Shown here: piece by piece, positions 16,977 through 25,095 of the stretch
How positions within the stretch are numbered: position 1 is the stretch's first letter
Layout: every line of letters begins with the position of its first letter
DNA from: Acetobacter sp.
GTDB taxonomy: Bacteria > Pseudomonadota > Alphaproteobacteria > Acetobacterales > Acetobacteraceae
Direction: 5' to 3'
Assembly: GCF_022483985.1 (NCBI RefSeq)
Contig: NZ_JAKVME010000001.1
Coordinates: forward strand, 1,550,001-1,614,000
Length of the DNA: 64,000 bases
Program-made: the position numbers and the translations under genes
The notes under the pieces: generated by a model
The model's input: the letters and a program-made list of their open reading frames with translations, nothing else
Databases searched by the model: none
Told to the model about the DNA's origin: nothing

Positions 16977-18302
16977 TCAGGGACGACCGACCGACTGGTA
17001 ATCCAGACCGACTGCGCGCATCGCCGCCGGGTCAAAGATGTTACGCAGATCGACGACAACCTTGCCGTTCATGGCTTCCACAAGCGCCTTGGGTGCGAGT
17101 GCTCGGAAGACATTCCACTCCGTCAGCACAACCAGCGCATCCGCTCCCTTGGCGGCATCCAGGGCATCGGTGCAGTACGTCGTGGTCGGCGGCAGCATCG
17201 GTGCGGCCACTTCCATGCCAACCGGATCAAACGCCCGCAGTTTCGCCCCGGCTTCCGCCAGACGATGCAGAATGGGGATCGACGGAGCCTCACGCATATC
17301 GTCTGTTTCAGGTTTGAAGGTCAGACCGAGGATCGCAATCGTCTTGCCTTCCGCCGAACCGCCACAGGCTGCGATGATACGACCGGCCATGCCGATCTTG
17401 CGGGCATCGTTGACCTGCACGGTCGTCTCGACCAGACGACACGGGCTTCCCGCTTCCTGACCAATACGCGACAGGGCCAGCGTGTCCTTCGGAAAGCAGG
17501 AACCGCCATAGCCCGGCCCCGGATGCAGGAACTTGCGGCCGATACGGCCATCAAGCCCCATGCCCTTGGCCAGATCATGCACATCAGCACCCAGCTTTTC
17601 ACACAGGCTGGCCATCTCGTTGATGAAGGAAATCTTCACCGCAAGGAACGAGTTGGACGCATATTTGGTGAGTTCCGATGTCTCCAGCGACGTAAAGAGC
17701 AGCGGCGCTTCGATCAGAGACAGCGGACGGTAGACCTTGCGCATGACAGCTTCCGCACGTGCGCCGCCATCAGGAGCCGTCTTGTCGAGACCGATGATCA
17801 CACGATCCGGACGCATGAAGTCACCGATTGCGCTGCCTTCACGCAGGAACTCGGGATTGGATGCGACGTCGAAATCGGCATCGGGGCGCGTGGCCCGGAT
17901 AATCTCGGCGATGCGGCGGCTGGTGCCGGCCGGTACCGTCGATTTCGTCACGACAACCGCATAGTTGGTCAGCGATCGGGCGATCTGTTGCGCCGCCGCA
18001 TGGACATACTGCATGTCCGCAGCGCCATCGCCATTCCGCGGCGGCGTGCCGACGGCGATAAACACAGCCTCCGCGTCTTTTACAGCAGAGGCGATGTCAT
18101 CACCGAAAGACAGGCGTCCCGCCTGCATATTCGATTCGACGAGCTTGTCGAGGCCGGGCTCATAGATAGGAATCTGGCCTTTCTGCAGAGCGGCCAGACG
18201 TGTCGGGCTGTTTTCAACCACAGCCACTTCAATTCCGAATTCCGCAAAACACGCAGCCGAAACGAGGCCGACATAGCCTCCCCCGATCATTGCAATACGC
18301 AC
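16977..18302 (-). CDS. UDP-glucose 6-dehydrogenase
   Basis: Oxidises UDP-glucose to UDP-glucuronate with two NAD+, supplying glucuronate for exopolysaccharide. The 441-residue protein has the N-terminal Rossmann motif (IAMIGGGYVGLVSA, where the family usually has GTGYVG), the central dimerisation domain and the catalytic cysteine in PGPGYGGSCFPKDT, then a C-terminal UDP-binding domain. The start is GTG at 18302: GGGAGGAG sits eight bases upstream and the protein then begins with the Rossmann strand; the frame extends further to 18335. Many acetic acid bacteria make acidic exopolysaccharides such as acetan, which would fit. The nearby glycosyltransferase may share the pathway, which is inference. 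Confidence 0.93.
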   Translation of the reverse strand: MRIAMIGGGYVGLVSAACFAEFGIEVAVVENSPTRLAALQKGQIPIYEPGLDKLVESNMQAGRLSFGDDIASAVKDAEAVFIAVGTPPRNGDGAADMQYVHAAAQQIARSLTNYAVVVTKSTVPAGTSRRIAEIIRATRPDADFDVASNPEFLREGSAIGDFMRPDRVIIGLDKTAPDGGARAEAVMRKVYRPLSLIEAPLLFTSLETSELTKYASNSFLAVKISFINEMASLCEKLGADVHDLAKGMGLDGRIGRKFLHPGPGYGGSCFPKDTLALSRIGQEAGSPCRLVETTVQVNDARKIGMAGRIIAACGGSAEGKTIAILGLTFKPETDDMREAPSIPILHRLAEAGAKLRAFDPVGMEVAAPMLPPTTTYCTDALDAAKGADALVVLTEWNVFRALAPKALVEAMNGKVVVDLRNIFDPAAMRAVGLDYQSVGRP

Positions 18303-18574
18303 CGAAGTCTCCTCCCGATTTTCCGGGCCTGTCATCAGACGAACAGGGCGCCCGCCCGAAATCGCACAGACTTGAACCTGTCCGGTCCCTCGCGGTCAAG
18401 ACCAGAAAAAAAACAGTTCCAGAGAGATTTTTTAGGACTCTCACCTCAGCAAAACAGATTCAAAGCAAAAACGAGTTTTGACGCCATTCGGCTGACCGGC
18501 TACGGCTATATGACTGTAATGCTGTTGTTTGTGCAAAATTGGCACATTCCAGAGGCAAGGACCAAACACGCCGG

Positions 18575-19360
18575 ATGAACACCTTACTTGATCTTGTCGC
18601 CCTGCTGGGCCGAACGGTGTTTGTCGTGACGCGAGGGGCAGGTTCCATAGCCCTGTTTGCTCTGGAAGGGGTTTCCTGCTTTTTCCGCCCCCCTTTTTAC
18701 TGGCGCGTCTTTCTCCAGTCGCTTACGGACACCGGCTTCCTGTCCCTGCCCGTCGTAGCACTAACAGCCCTGTTCTCGGGCGGCGTGATCGCCCTCCAGT
18801 CCTACACCGGTTTCGCACAGTACCACGCACAAAGCGCCATCGCGAACATCGTCGTGCTGGCAGTGACCCGCGAACTCGGTCCGGTCATGGCCGGCCTCAT
18901 GGTGGCAGGCCGCGTGGGCGCCGCCATGGCGGCGCAGATCGGCACCATGCGGGTGACGGACCAGATCGACGCCCTGACGACCCTGCGCACCCATCCGATG
19001 AAATATCTCGTCGCCCCCCGCCTCGCAGCAGGTGTGATCGCCCTTCCCCTGCTGGTGGTCGTGGCAGATATTCTCGGCGTCGCAGGCGGTTTTACGGTGG
19101 CAACAGTCAAGCTCGGCTTCGCGCCGGACAATTATATCGCCGCCACCATGAACGCCCTGAAAACCGAAGATGTCATGGTGGGGCTGGTGAAAGCGACCGT
19201 CTTCGGTTTCCTCATCACCCTGATGGGCTGTTACTACGGCTACACAAGTCGGGGTGGCGCAGAAGGCGTGGGCAGCGCCACAACCTCCGCCGTCGTCTCC
19301 GCGTCGATCCTCGTGCTCGCGTTCGATTACCTCCTGACAGACCTGTTCTTCGCGCAATGA
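18575..19360 (+). CDS. mlaE: MlaE-family ABC transporter permease (phospholipid transport)
   Basis: A 261-residue inner-membrane permease of the MlaE family, which with MlaF moves phospholipids between the inner and outer membrane to keep outer-leaflet asymmetry. Hydrophobic helices cover most of the protein; the conserved cytoplasmic loop ELGPVMAGLMVAGRVGAAMAAQIGTM (shown here in part, residues about 98-123) and the IDALTTLRTHPMKYLVAPR segment are family signatures. The frame is open to 18539 but ATG at 18575 is the better start. It overlaps mlaF by 4 bases. The MlaD substrate-binding and MlaC/MlaB genes are not adjacent. Confidence 0.9.
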   Translation: MNTLLDLVALLGRTVFVVTRGAGSIALFALEGVSCFFRPPFYWRVFLQSLTDTGFLSLPVVALTALFSGGVIALQSYTGFAQYHAQSAIANIVVLAVTRELGPVMAGLMVAGRVGAAMAAQIGTMRVTDQIDALTTLRTHPMKYLVAPRLAAGVIALPLLVVVADILGVAGGFTVATVKLGFAPDNYIAATMNALKTEDVMVGLVKATVFGFLITLMGCYYGYTSRGGAEGVGSATTSAVVSASILVLAFDYLLTDLFFAQ

Positions 19361-20169
19361 CAGACAACACACCTTCCTCGCCAAAAATCCGTATTCGCGG
19401 ACTCCGCAAGGCTTTCGGCACGAAAGTCGTGCTCGACGGCATTGATCTCGATGTCCCGACAGGCACCTCATTCGTGATTATCGGTGGCTCCGGCTCGGGA
19501 AAATCCGTCCTGCTCCGCTGCATTCTGGGACTTATCCAGCCGGATGAAGGTCTGATCGAGATTGACGGGGTGGACGTTCTGCGTGCGCCCCGCCGTGAGC
19601 GGGAAGAACGGATCGGCGAAATCGGCATGCTGTTCCAGAACGCCGCCCTGTTCGACAGTCTGCCGGTCTGGGAAAACGTCGCCTTCGGCCTGCTTGCCCC
19701 TGAACCCACCAGACATTCCGAAAAGCATCCGCGCCTGTCGCGGGCGGAAGCGCGGGTGCGGGCAAACGCCGTGCTGGAACAGGTCGGTCTCGACCCATCG
19801 GTCGGTGACCTTTCCCCCTCCGAACTGTCCGGCGGCATGCAGAAACGCGTCGGGCTCGCCCGCGCCATCGCCGACCGGCCCGAGATCCTGTTCTTCGATG
19901 AGCCGACAACCGGCCTCGATCCCATCATGGGCGCGGTCATTGACGGGCTGATTGTCGACTGCGTGAAAACGATGGGATCGACCGCCATCGCCATTACCCA
20001 CGACATGGCCTCCGCCCAGCGGATCGGCGATGAAGCTGCCATGCTGTATCAGGGCAGGCTGGTGTGGCAGGGACCAGCCTCCTCACTCATGCACTCAGGC
20101 AACGACATGGTGGATCAGTTCACGCACGGTCGCCGTGAAGGCCCGATCTCCATGGAACTCCGCCGCTAG
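19357..20169 (+). CDS. mlaF: MlaF-family ABC transporter ATP-binding protein
   Basis: The 270-residue ATPase partner of MlaE. Walker A is GGSGSGKS (about residues 46-53), the ABC signature is LSGGMQKR (about 156-163) and Walker B is ILFFDEPTTGLDP. The ATGA overlap with mlaE shows translational coupling and a shared complex. Its start codon, the first A of ATGA at 19357, is unambiguous. The C-terminal end (GPISMELRR) is normal for the family. After the gene come two unusual palindromes. Confidence 0.92.
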   Translation: MTDNTPSSPKIRIRGLRKAFGTKVVLDGIDLDVPTGTSFVIIGGSGSGKSVLLRCILGLIQPDEGLIEIDGVDVLRAPRREREERIGEIGMLFQNAALFDSLPVWENVAFGLLAPEPTRHSEKHPRLSRAEARVRANAVLEQVGLDPSVGDLSPSELSGGMQKRVGLARAIADRPEILFFDEPTTGLDPIMGAVIDGLIVDCVKTMGSTAIAITHDMASAQRIGDEAAMLYQGRLVWQGPASSLMHSGNDMVDQFTHGRREGPISMELRR

Positions 20170-20270
20170 AGCAACATCTGATCGGACGGAATCGTCTGGT
20201 CGGATAAAGTGGCTCGATAAACACTGAGTTGGAGCGGTATCCGTGATTCAGTCTGAACGGATACCGCTCC
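20170..20270. repeat. Pair of palindromes between mlaF and anmK
   Basis: Right after the mlaF stop lies an imperfect dyad (about 20170-20217, GAGCAACATCTGATCGGAC... to ...GGCTC), followed by a perfect 14-bp inverted repeat GGAGCGGTATCCGT at 20231-20244 with its complement at 20257-20270 around a 12-base loop. Neither is followed by a T-tract. They look like dispersed extragenic palindromes (REP-like) or a mRNA-stabilising 3' structure; within this window I saw no second copy. Confidence 0.5.
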
Positions 20271-20304
20271 AGAATCTGTCCCTGTCCAGCCGGAGTTTGT
20301 CGTC

Positions 20305-21432
20305 ATGAGTCGTCCACTCAACGTGATCGGCCTGATGAGCGGCACATCGCTCGACGGAGTGGACGCCGCCGTCATCCGTACGGACGGCGTTACGGTTTTT
20401 GAACGTGGCCCCTCTCTGTCCCTGCCGTATGATCCCGATCTTCGTCAGTGTGCCCGAACACTTCTCGACCATGCGGCATACCTCGCGCCGGACTCGCCCG
20501 AAGTTCTGGAGTTCGAACGGCTTCTGACAGAACGCCATGTGCAAGCCGTCCAAGCCTTGCGGCTCCAGACAGGTCCCGTCGATCTGATCGGTTTTCACGG
20601 CCAGACGATCTACCATGCCCCCGCCCTGCATCGGACCTGGCAGATTGGTGATGCGACGCTGCTGTCACGCAAAACACAGCTTCCGGTCGTGCATGATTTC
20701 CGAAGCGCCGATGTCGCTGCCGGTGGCGAAGGAGCGCCTCTCGCGCCCTGGTATCACGCAGCGCTTTTGCAGAATGCTCCGAGACCGGTGGCCATCCTCA
20801 ACATCGGCGGCGTGGCCAATGTCACCTTCCTCGGGCGGAGTGGCGAGATCATCGCCTGCGACACCGGGCCGGGCAACGCGCTGATGGATGACTGGGCGCT
20901 CCGACATACAGGCGTGGCCTGTGATACGGACGGCGCGCTGGCCCGGAACGGGCATGTCGATCAGGCTATTCTCGACATGCTTCTCGCGGATCCCTATTTC
21001 AGCCGCCCCGCCCCGAAATCCCTTGACCGTCAGAGTTTCATCGCGGCTCTCGATGCAGTTTCCCGCTGCTCTCCCGCTGATGGCGCCGCCACTCTCGCTG
21101 CTTTCACCATCGCCGCCGTGGCGCGCACAGAATTTCCGGAAGAGCCCGACGTCTGGTACGTCTGCGGCGGCGGACGCCATAATCCCGTGCTGATGGAAGG
21201 GCTGCAAAAGGCCCTGAACGCCCCCGTTTTATTGGGAGACAGCCTTGGCTGGAACGGCGATGCCCTGGAAGCCGAGTGTTTCGGCTTTCTCGCCGTGCGG
21301 GTTTTACGCCAGCTCCCCCTCTCCGCCCCCGGCATCACCGGAGCGCCTGATTTCCTGCCCGGCGGACGCCTGACCTGCGCCGGTCTGAGCACGCTTCCCC
21401 GGTGGGTTTCCCTGCCTGACGAAGACCCTTGA
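20305..21432 (+). CDS. anmK: Anhydro-N-acetylmuramic acid kinase
   Basis: Phosphorylates 1,6-anhydro-N-acetylmuramate with ring hydrolysis, feeding peptidoglycan recycling. The 375-residue length fits. Diagnostic motifs: GLMSGTSLDGVDAA at residues 9-22 (phosphate 1), GFHGQTIYH, HDFRSADVAAGGEGAPLAPW near residue 131 with the catalytic Asp, and CDTGPGNALMD near 190. Start is ATG at 20305. It precedes the tRNA-Thr gene. Confidence 0.95.
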   Translation: MSRPLNVIGLMSGTSLDGVDAAVIRTDGVTVFERGPSLSLPYDPDLRQCARTLLDHAAYLAPDSPEVLEFERLLTERHVQAVQALRLQTGPVDLIGFHGQTIYHAPALHRTWQIGDATLLSRKTQLPVVHDFRSADVAAGGEGAPLAPWYHAALLQNAPRPVAILNIGGVANVTFLGRSGEIIACDTGPGNALMDDWALRHTGVACDTDGALARNGHVDQAILDMLLADPYFSRPAPKSLDRQSFIAALDAVSRCSPADGAATLAAFTIAAVARTEFPEEPDVWYVCGGGRHNPVLMEGLQKALNAPVLLGDSLGWNGDALEAECFGFLAVRVLRQLPLSAPGITGAPDFLPGGRLTCAGLSTLPRWVSLPDEDP

Positions 21433-21468
21433 CGCTCCGAGCGGACACGCGATATACCCCGCCACGTT

Positions 21469-21543
21469 GCCGGCGTAGCACAGTGGTAGTGCAGCGGTTT
21501 TGTAAACCGAAGGCCGGGAGTTCGAATCTCTCCGCCGGCACCA
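21469..21543 (+). tRNA. tRNA-Thr (anticodon TGT)
   Basis: A 75-base cloverleaf: acceptor stem GCCGGCG pairing with CGCCGGC, D arm GCAC-AGTGGTA-GTGC, anticodon loop TTTGTAA giving anticodon TGT (threonine, ACA codons), T arm GGGAG-TTCGAAT-CTCTC (allowing one weak pair), discriminator A and an encoded CCA at 21541-21543. The first anticodon-stem pair appears to be a G.A mismatch. It lies 36 bases after anmK. Confidence 0.93.
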
Positions 21544-21737
21544 TTTTCCGCAGAAATCAACGATTCTTTATCGACGCACGCGGCGCATAATGCGCCCAAA
21601 GCGCACATGACCTCGGACAAAAAGCCGGATACATTTTCTGCTATCAAAACTGGCCGTTGCGACCACTCAAACACCCTCGCACCACCCGGCACAAGCCCCG
21701 TCCCTCCCCTCAAGCATCGCACTCGGTCCGGAATACG

Positions 21738-21923
21738 TCACCCAAACGGATCATCCTTCCGCCGCGCCCTGATTGTCGCCCATGTCAGCACGAGAACTGA
21801 CGCAATGCCGCCGACAGCACCTACGAGGACGGAGATGGGGTTCAAGTATCGGGAAACCGGCAAGGGATTAGCCCTGCGGCCCACGCTTGCCGCCACAGGG
21901 CGCGGGCATAGTCCCGCCATCAT
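21738..21923 (-). CDS. Possible small membrane protein
   Basis: A 61-residue frame with one hydrophobic helix (PISVLVGAVGGIASVLVLTW, residues 29-48) followed by a basic stop-transfer RARRKDD. Its ATGATG start overlaps the stop of the upstream fragment, the way coupled small genes often do. No Shine-Dalgarno is clear and no family is recognised. It could be a holin-like phage remnant; that is a guess from architecture. Confidence 0.35.
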   Translation of the reverse strand: MMAGLCPRPVAASVGRRANPLPVSRYLNPISVLVGAVGGIASVLVLTWATIRARRKDDPFG

Positions 21924-22036
21924 TCACGATCACGCATGATATGCTCTATCTCGCGACGTTCCGCCTCAATCACTCGCCGCTCTGCATCGTGAGCGGGCGA
22001 GTAGATAGAGTCGTAGCCTGGCCAGCCCTTCCTCAC
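21920..22036 (-). pseudogene. Fragment of a charged hypothetical protein
   Basis: From GTG at 22036 to TGA at 21920-21922 the frame reads 38 residues (RKGWPGYDSIY then a charged helix ERRVIEAERREIEHIMRDRE). There is no ribosome binding site and a stop lies a few codons upstream, so it looks like the C-terminal remainder of a longer gene. It overlaps the 61-residue frame downstream. Confidence 0.25.
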
Positions 22037-22194
22037 GACGTCTGAATGGCTGCGTTAGCCACGCACGATACGAGCAAGCGTTGGCCGCGACGCGGACTGG
22101 TATGCGATCAGTTTAAGGAATAGCCGTTGCACGTGTGACGAGACAGGACAATTATTCAAACTGTTTCTATCCGTCACACTTTCGGGGATAATTG

Positions 22195-22701
22195 ATGTTC
22201 AGGAGCTTTCTCGCTGCCGTTGCCGCATGCTCAGCGCTTGCTGCATGTGCATCACCCTATACAATCAAAACTGTTTTTAACCCTGCTGACGTAGCGTGGT
22301 CTCAGCAGCCAGGAACTGCGACCATCTATGGGCAGGCATTTCTTAGAACGCGAGGCGGGGATGTCAGAACCTGCGCCGGAAACAAAGTTATTCTTTTTCC
22401 AAAGAGCGCCTATACCACAGAAATATACCACGTATACCAGCAGGAGATAACTCACGAAGTTCATTATTCAAAGGTTATAAATCGTGATCCTGAGGCGTTG
22501 GTCTATAAGCGGGAAACCAGATGTGACGTATCCGGGAGCTTCCATTTTGACAATTTACCAGTCGGTGACTGGTACGTAGCAGCTCGCGTCGTGTGGGAAG
22601 CCCGGAGTTCCGGGTATGGACTGTCTCCACAGGGAGGAACGATTTTCACCCCTGCGCATACAAATGCCAATGAGAAAACCGAAGTTATCTTAACGCGCTG
22701 A
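22195..22701 (+). CDS. Hypothetical lipoprotein
   Basis: A 168-residue lipoprotein of unknown function. The signal peptide MFRSFLAAVAACSALAAC has a clean lipobox (LAAC, Cys18). The mature part contains a segment GSFHFDNLPVGDWYVAARV that resembles the end of a carboxypeptidase-regulatory-like or SpaA-like beta-sandwich, where a peptide backbone is decorated, but this is only suggestive. ATG at 22195 is preferred over TTG at 22192, with GGGGA upstream. AT content is somewhat above that of its neighbours. Confidence 0.75.
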   Translation: MFRSFLAAVAACSALAACASPYTIKTVFNPADVAWSQQPGTATIYGQAFLRTRGGDVRTCAGNKVILFPKSAYTTEIYHVYQQEITHEVHYSKVINRDPEALVYKRETRCDVSGSFHFDNLPVGDWYVAARVVWEARSSGYGLSPQGGTIFTPAHTNANEKTEVILTR

Positions 22702-23183
22702 GAGCGTTATTCTCTTTCGCCATGCAGCGAGCATCTGGAATACATCCCGGTTACCGTAACCGCCCGCTGCACTGCGCCTTCTTCCATCCGATAAAGAACT
22801 CCTCCGGGATATCCGGACCAAGAAGGTGTTCCCGTGCCTTCAGCGCATGTGGTGCGTTTTGATTCGTCCGCAACCTGAGCGGAGATGCTGGATTGTTCTT
22901 TTTCAAAATCAGGACAGGGAGCATCCCCTCGTTCAGCTTCACCCTACACCGTGAAGCGCATGACACCCCCAATCTCCGTCGAACAGGTCCGCGCTTGTGT
23001 TCAACATCCATGGCTTTCCCGACTACTGACCCGGCTAATGAATGGTCACAATCATGAACGGTCATACATAGGCTTGCAGGACATTCAGCCTGAGTTGATC
23101 AGTTCCCGAAGCGCCTCCCCCTTGGTCTTCCCGCCGGAGTAAGGCACAACAGCGCCCCAACGTGCCGAACAACGGAGACGGAG
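22702..23183. other. Intergenic region before panB without a confident gene
   Basis: A 482-base stretch. Reverse frame 22751-23065 (104 residues) and forward frame 22885-23142 (85 residues) are open, but neither has a Shine-Dalgarno, a domain or convincing composition. The panB promoter should lie in the last 100 bases; GGAGACGGAG at about 23171 serves as the panB ribosome binding site. Confidence 0.45.
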
Positions 23184-24029
23184 ATGCGGGTTACAGTCGC
23201 TGACATGCAGAAGATGAAGCGGAATGGCGAGCGCATCGCCATGATAACGGCTTATGACTGCTCGTCCGCCCTTATTGCCGAACGTGCGGGCGCTCCCGTT
23301 CTGCTTGTCGGCGATTCACTGGGCATGGTCATGCTCGGACACAGCACAACGCTGCCTGTCACCCTTGAAGATATGGAGCGACATGCCGCCGCCGTCATGC
23401 GCGTCAGCCAAAAGGCGCTTGTTGTCGCGGATCTTCCTTTTCTGAGCTACGCCACTATCGAGGACGCGGTCTCCTCTGCCCGCCGTCTCATGCAGTCGTC
23501 AGGTGTGCAGGCTGTCAAACTGGAAGGCGGGAAAAGCATTACACCGCAGATCCGCCGTCTGGTTGACTGTGGTGTGCCGGTCATGGGGCATCTGGGGCTG
23601 ACACCTCAGTCACAGCACCAGATCGGCCTGCGTGTGCAGGCCCGTCGTGCGAACGAGGCACGCCAGTTGATTGAAGACGCTCTTGCTCTCGAAGCGGCCG
23701 GTGCTTTTGCGCTTGTGCTGGAAGTCGTGCCCGCCCCGCTGGCCGCCGCCGTGTCTGAAAAAGTAGGCATTCCCGTCATCGGCATCGGAGCAGGGGCCGG
23801 CTGTGACGGACAGGTGCAGGTCTGGCACGATATTCTTGGCCTGTTTGAAGGCCGCCCCCCCCGTCATGCCAAGCGGTTTGCCGATATCGGAGCCGCCATG
23901 GAACAGGCTGTCCGCGCCTATGCCGAGGATGTTCGCTCAGGCGCTTTTCCAACAGACGCGCAGAGTTCCACGATGGACCCTGACGAACTCACTGCGGCAA
24001 TTGCCTCTCTGGACCATAAAGATCACTGA
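23184..24029 (+). CDS. panB: 3-methyl-2-oxobutanoate hydroxymethyltransferase
   Basis: First committed step of pantothenate synthesis: transfers a hydroxymethyl group from methylene-tetrahydrofolate to 2-oxoisovalerate, giving ketopantoate. The 281-residue TIM-barrel protein shows [17 protein letters not shown], the metal-binding [14 protein letters not shown] (Asp about 44), the VKLEGG segment (Glu about 113) and [13 protein letters not shown], then [21 protein letters not shown]. It is separated from panC by one base, forming a two-gene vitamin B5 operon. Confidence 0.96.
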   Translation: MRVTVADMQKMKRNGERIAMITAYDCSSALIAERAGAPVLLVGDSLGMVMLGHSTTLPVTLEDMERHAAAVMRVSQKALVVADLPFLSYATIEDAVSSARRLMQSSGVQAVKLEGGKSITPQIRRLVDCGVPVMGHLGLTPQSQHQIGLRVQARRANEARQLIEDALALEAAGAFALVLEVVPAPLAAAVSEKVGIPVIGIGAGAGCDGQVQVWHDILGLFEGRPPRHAKRFADIGAAMEQAVRAYAEDVRSGAFPTDAQSSTMDPDELTAAIASLDHKDH

Positions 24030-24030
24030 C

Positions 24031-24870
24031 ATGCAGATTGTTTCCACTATCGCCGCCGCTCGCGAAACACGGGCCAGACTGGATGGCACGCTTGGTTTCG
24101 TCCCGACCATGGGTTTCCTGCATGAAGGACACCTCAGTCTTGTCCGCCGCGCGCAGGAAGAATGTGACGCTGTTGCTGTCAGCATCTTTGTGAATCCAAC
24201 ACAGTTCGCGCCAGATGAAGACCTGAACCGTTATCCACGAGCCCTCGAACGGGATCTGTCGCTTCTCAGGGAAGCCGGTGTTTCTCTCGTTTTCACACCG
24301 GATGCAGGCGAAATTTACCCACCGGGTTTCGACACGAGTATCGATGTTGGAGAGGTTTCGAGACCACTGGAAGGCGCTTTCCGTCCCGGACATTTTTCTG
24401 GTGTCGCCACGGTCGTTGCCAAGCTTTTCAATATCATTCAGCCGACAAAGGCTTTTTTCGGTCAGAAAGATGCGCAGCAATGCGCCGTGATCAGCAAACT
24501 GGTCACTGACCTGAACATTCCCGTTGAGGTTGTGGTCTGCGATATTGTCCGCAATGAAAAAGGCCTCGCACTCTCCAGTCGCAATTCCTATCTGAGTAAA
24601 AGCGAGCAGGAACGGGCTCTCCTGCTGCATGACAGTCTTGGAAAGGCGGAGGGACACATTGCTGCGGGTGAGCGCAATGCATCGACCATCAGAGCGCTGA
24701 TTGGCGACATTCTTTCAAAGGATGCTGATTTTTGCGTGGATTATATCAGTGTTGCTGATCCTCACACCCTGACAGAACTTGAGAACATCGACGACGAGGC
24801 GCTGATCTCGCTGGCTGTCAGAGTTGGCGCCACACGTCTGATTGACAATGTGGTCGTCAGGAAAAAATAA
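24031..24870 (+). CDS. panC: Pantothenate synthetase (pantoate-beta-alanine ligase)
   Basis: Joins pantoate and beta-alanine with ATP via a pantoyl adenylate, the last step of pantothenate synthesis. The 279-residue protein has the HIGH-like motif PTMGFLHEGHLSLV near residues 26-39, FVNPTQFAP, the FFGQKDAQQ segment and the KMSKS-like LSSRNSYLS. The frame is open from 23803 inside panB, but ATG at 24031, one base past the panB stop, is the start. Two hairpins follow. Confidence 0.96.
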   Translation: MQIVSTIAAARETRARLDGTLGFVPTMGFLHEGHLSLVRRAQEECDAVAVSIFVNPTQFAPDEDLNRYPRALERDLSLLREAGVSLVFTPDAGEIYPPGFDTSIDVGEVSRPLEGAFRPGHFSGVATVVAKLFNIIQPTKAFFGQKDAQQCAVISKLVTDLNIPVEVVVCDIVRNEKGLALSSRNSYLSKSEQERALLLHDSLGKAEGHIAAGERNASTIRALIGDILSKDADFCVDYISVADPHTLTELENIDDEALISLAVRVGATRLIDNVVVRKK

Positions 24871-24882
24871 TTCCAGAACTCA

Positions 24883-24939
24883 TTCAGGGATGGAAACACA
24901 CCCTGAAGATTTATCTTCAGAGAGCAAACGCTCTCTGAA
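24883..24939. terminator. Two hairpins between convergent panC and the 25.1 kb gene
   Basis: Stem 1: TTCAGGG (24883-24889) with CCCTGAA (24901-24907). Stem 2: TTCAGAGAGC (24916-24925) with GCTCTCTGAA (24930-24939) around an AAAC tetraloop. The second is a stable structure and may end transcription from either side, although the T-tract is weak. Confidence 0.5.
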
Positions 24940-25095
24940 CCTTTACAGACACAGATGATCTTTTGAAAAACTTCCCTGTTGCAAAACGCCAGCGCCGCGA
25001 AACCAGCAGCACGATGTCTTGTGCCCAGTATTGAAACGATTATTGAAAAGATGACCGGGTTGTGGAGGCTCTTCAACAACCCGGCAGTTCCGCCC

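Larger units (their letters stand above)
21544..22194. other. Gene-poor region downstream of tRNA-Thr with decayed small ORFs
   Basis: 650 bases with no strong gene. On the reverse strand two short overlapping frames (listed separately) look like remnants of a small module. I searched the region after the tRNA by eye for a second copy of its 3' end, which would mark an integrated element, and did not find one. Confidence 0.4.

Noticed and set aside
22751-23065. A 104-codon reverse frame before panB
   Set aside because: No ribosome binding site, no domain, biased composition; likely chance.
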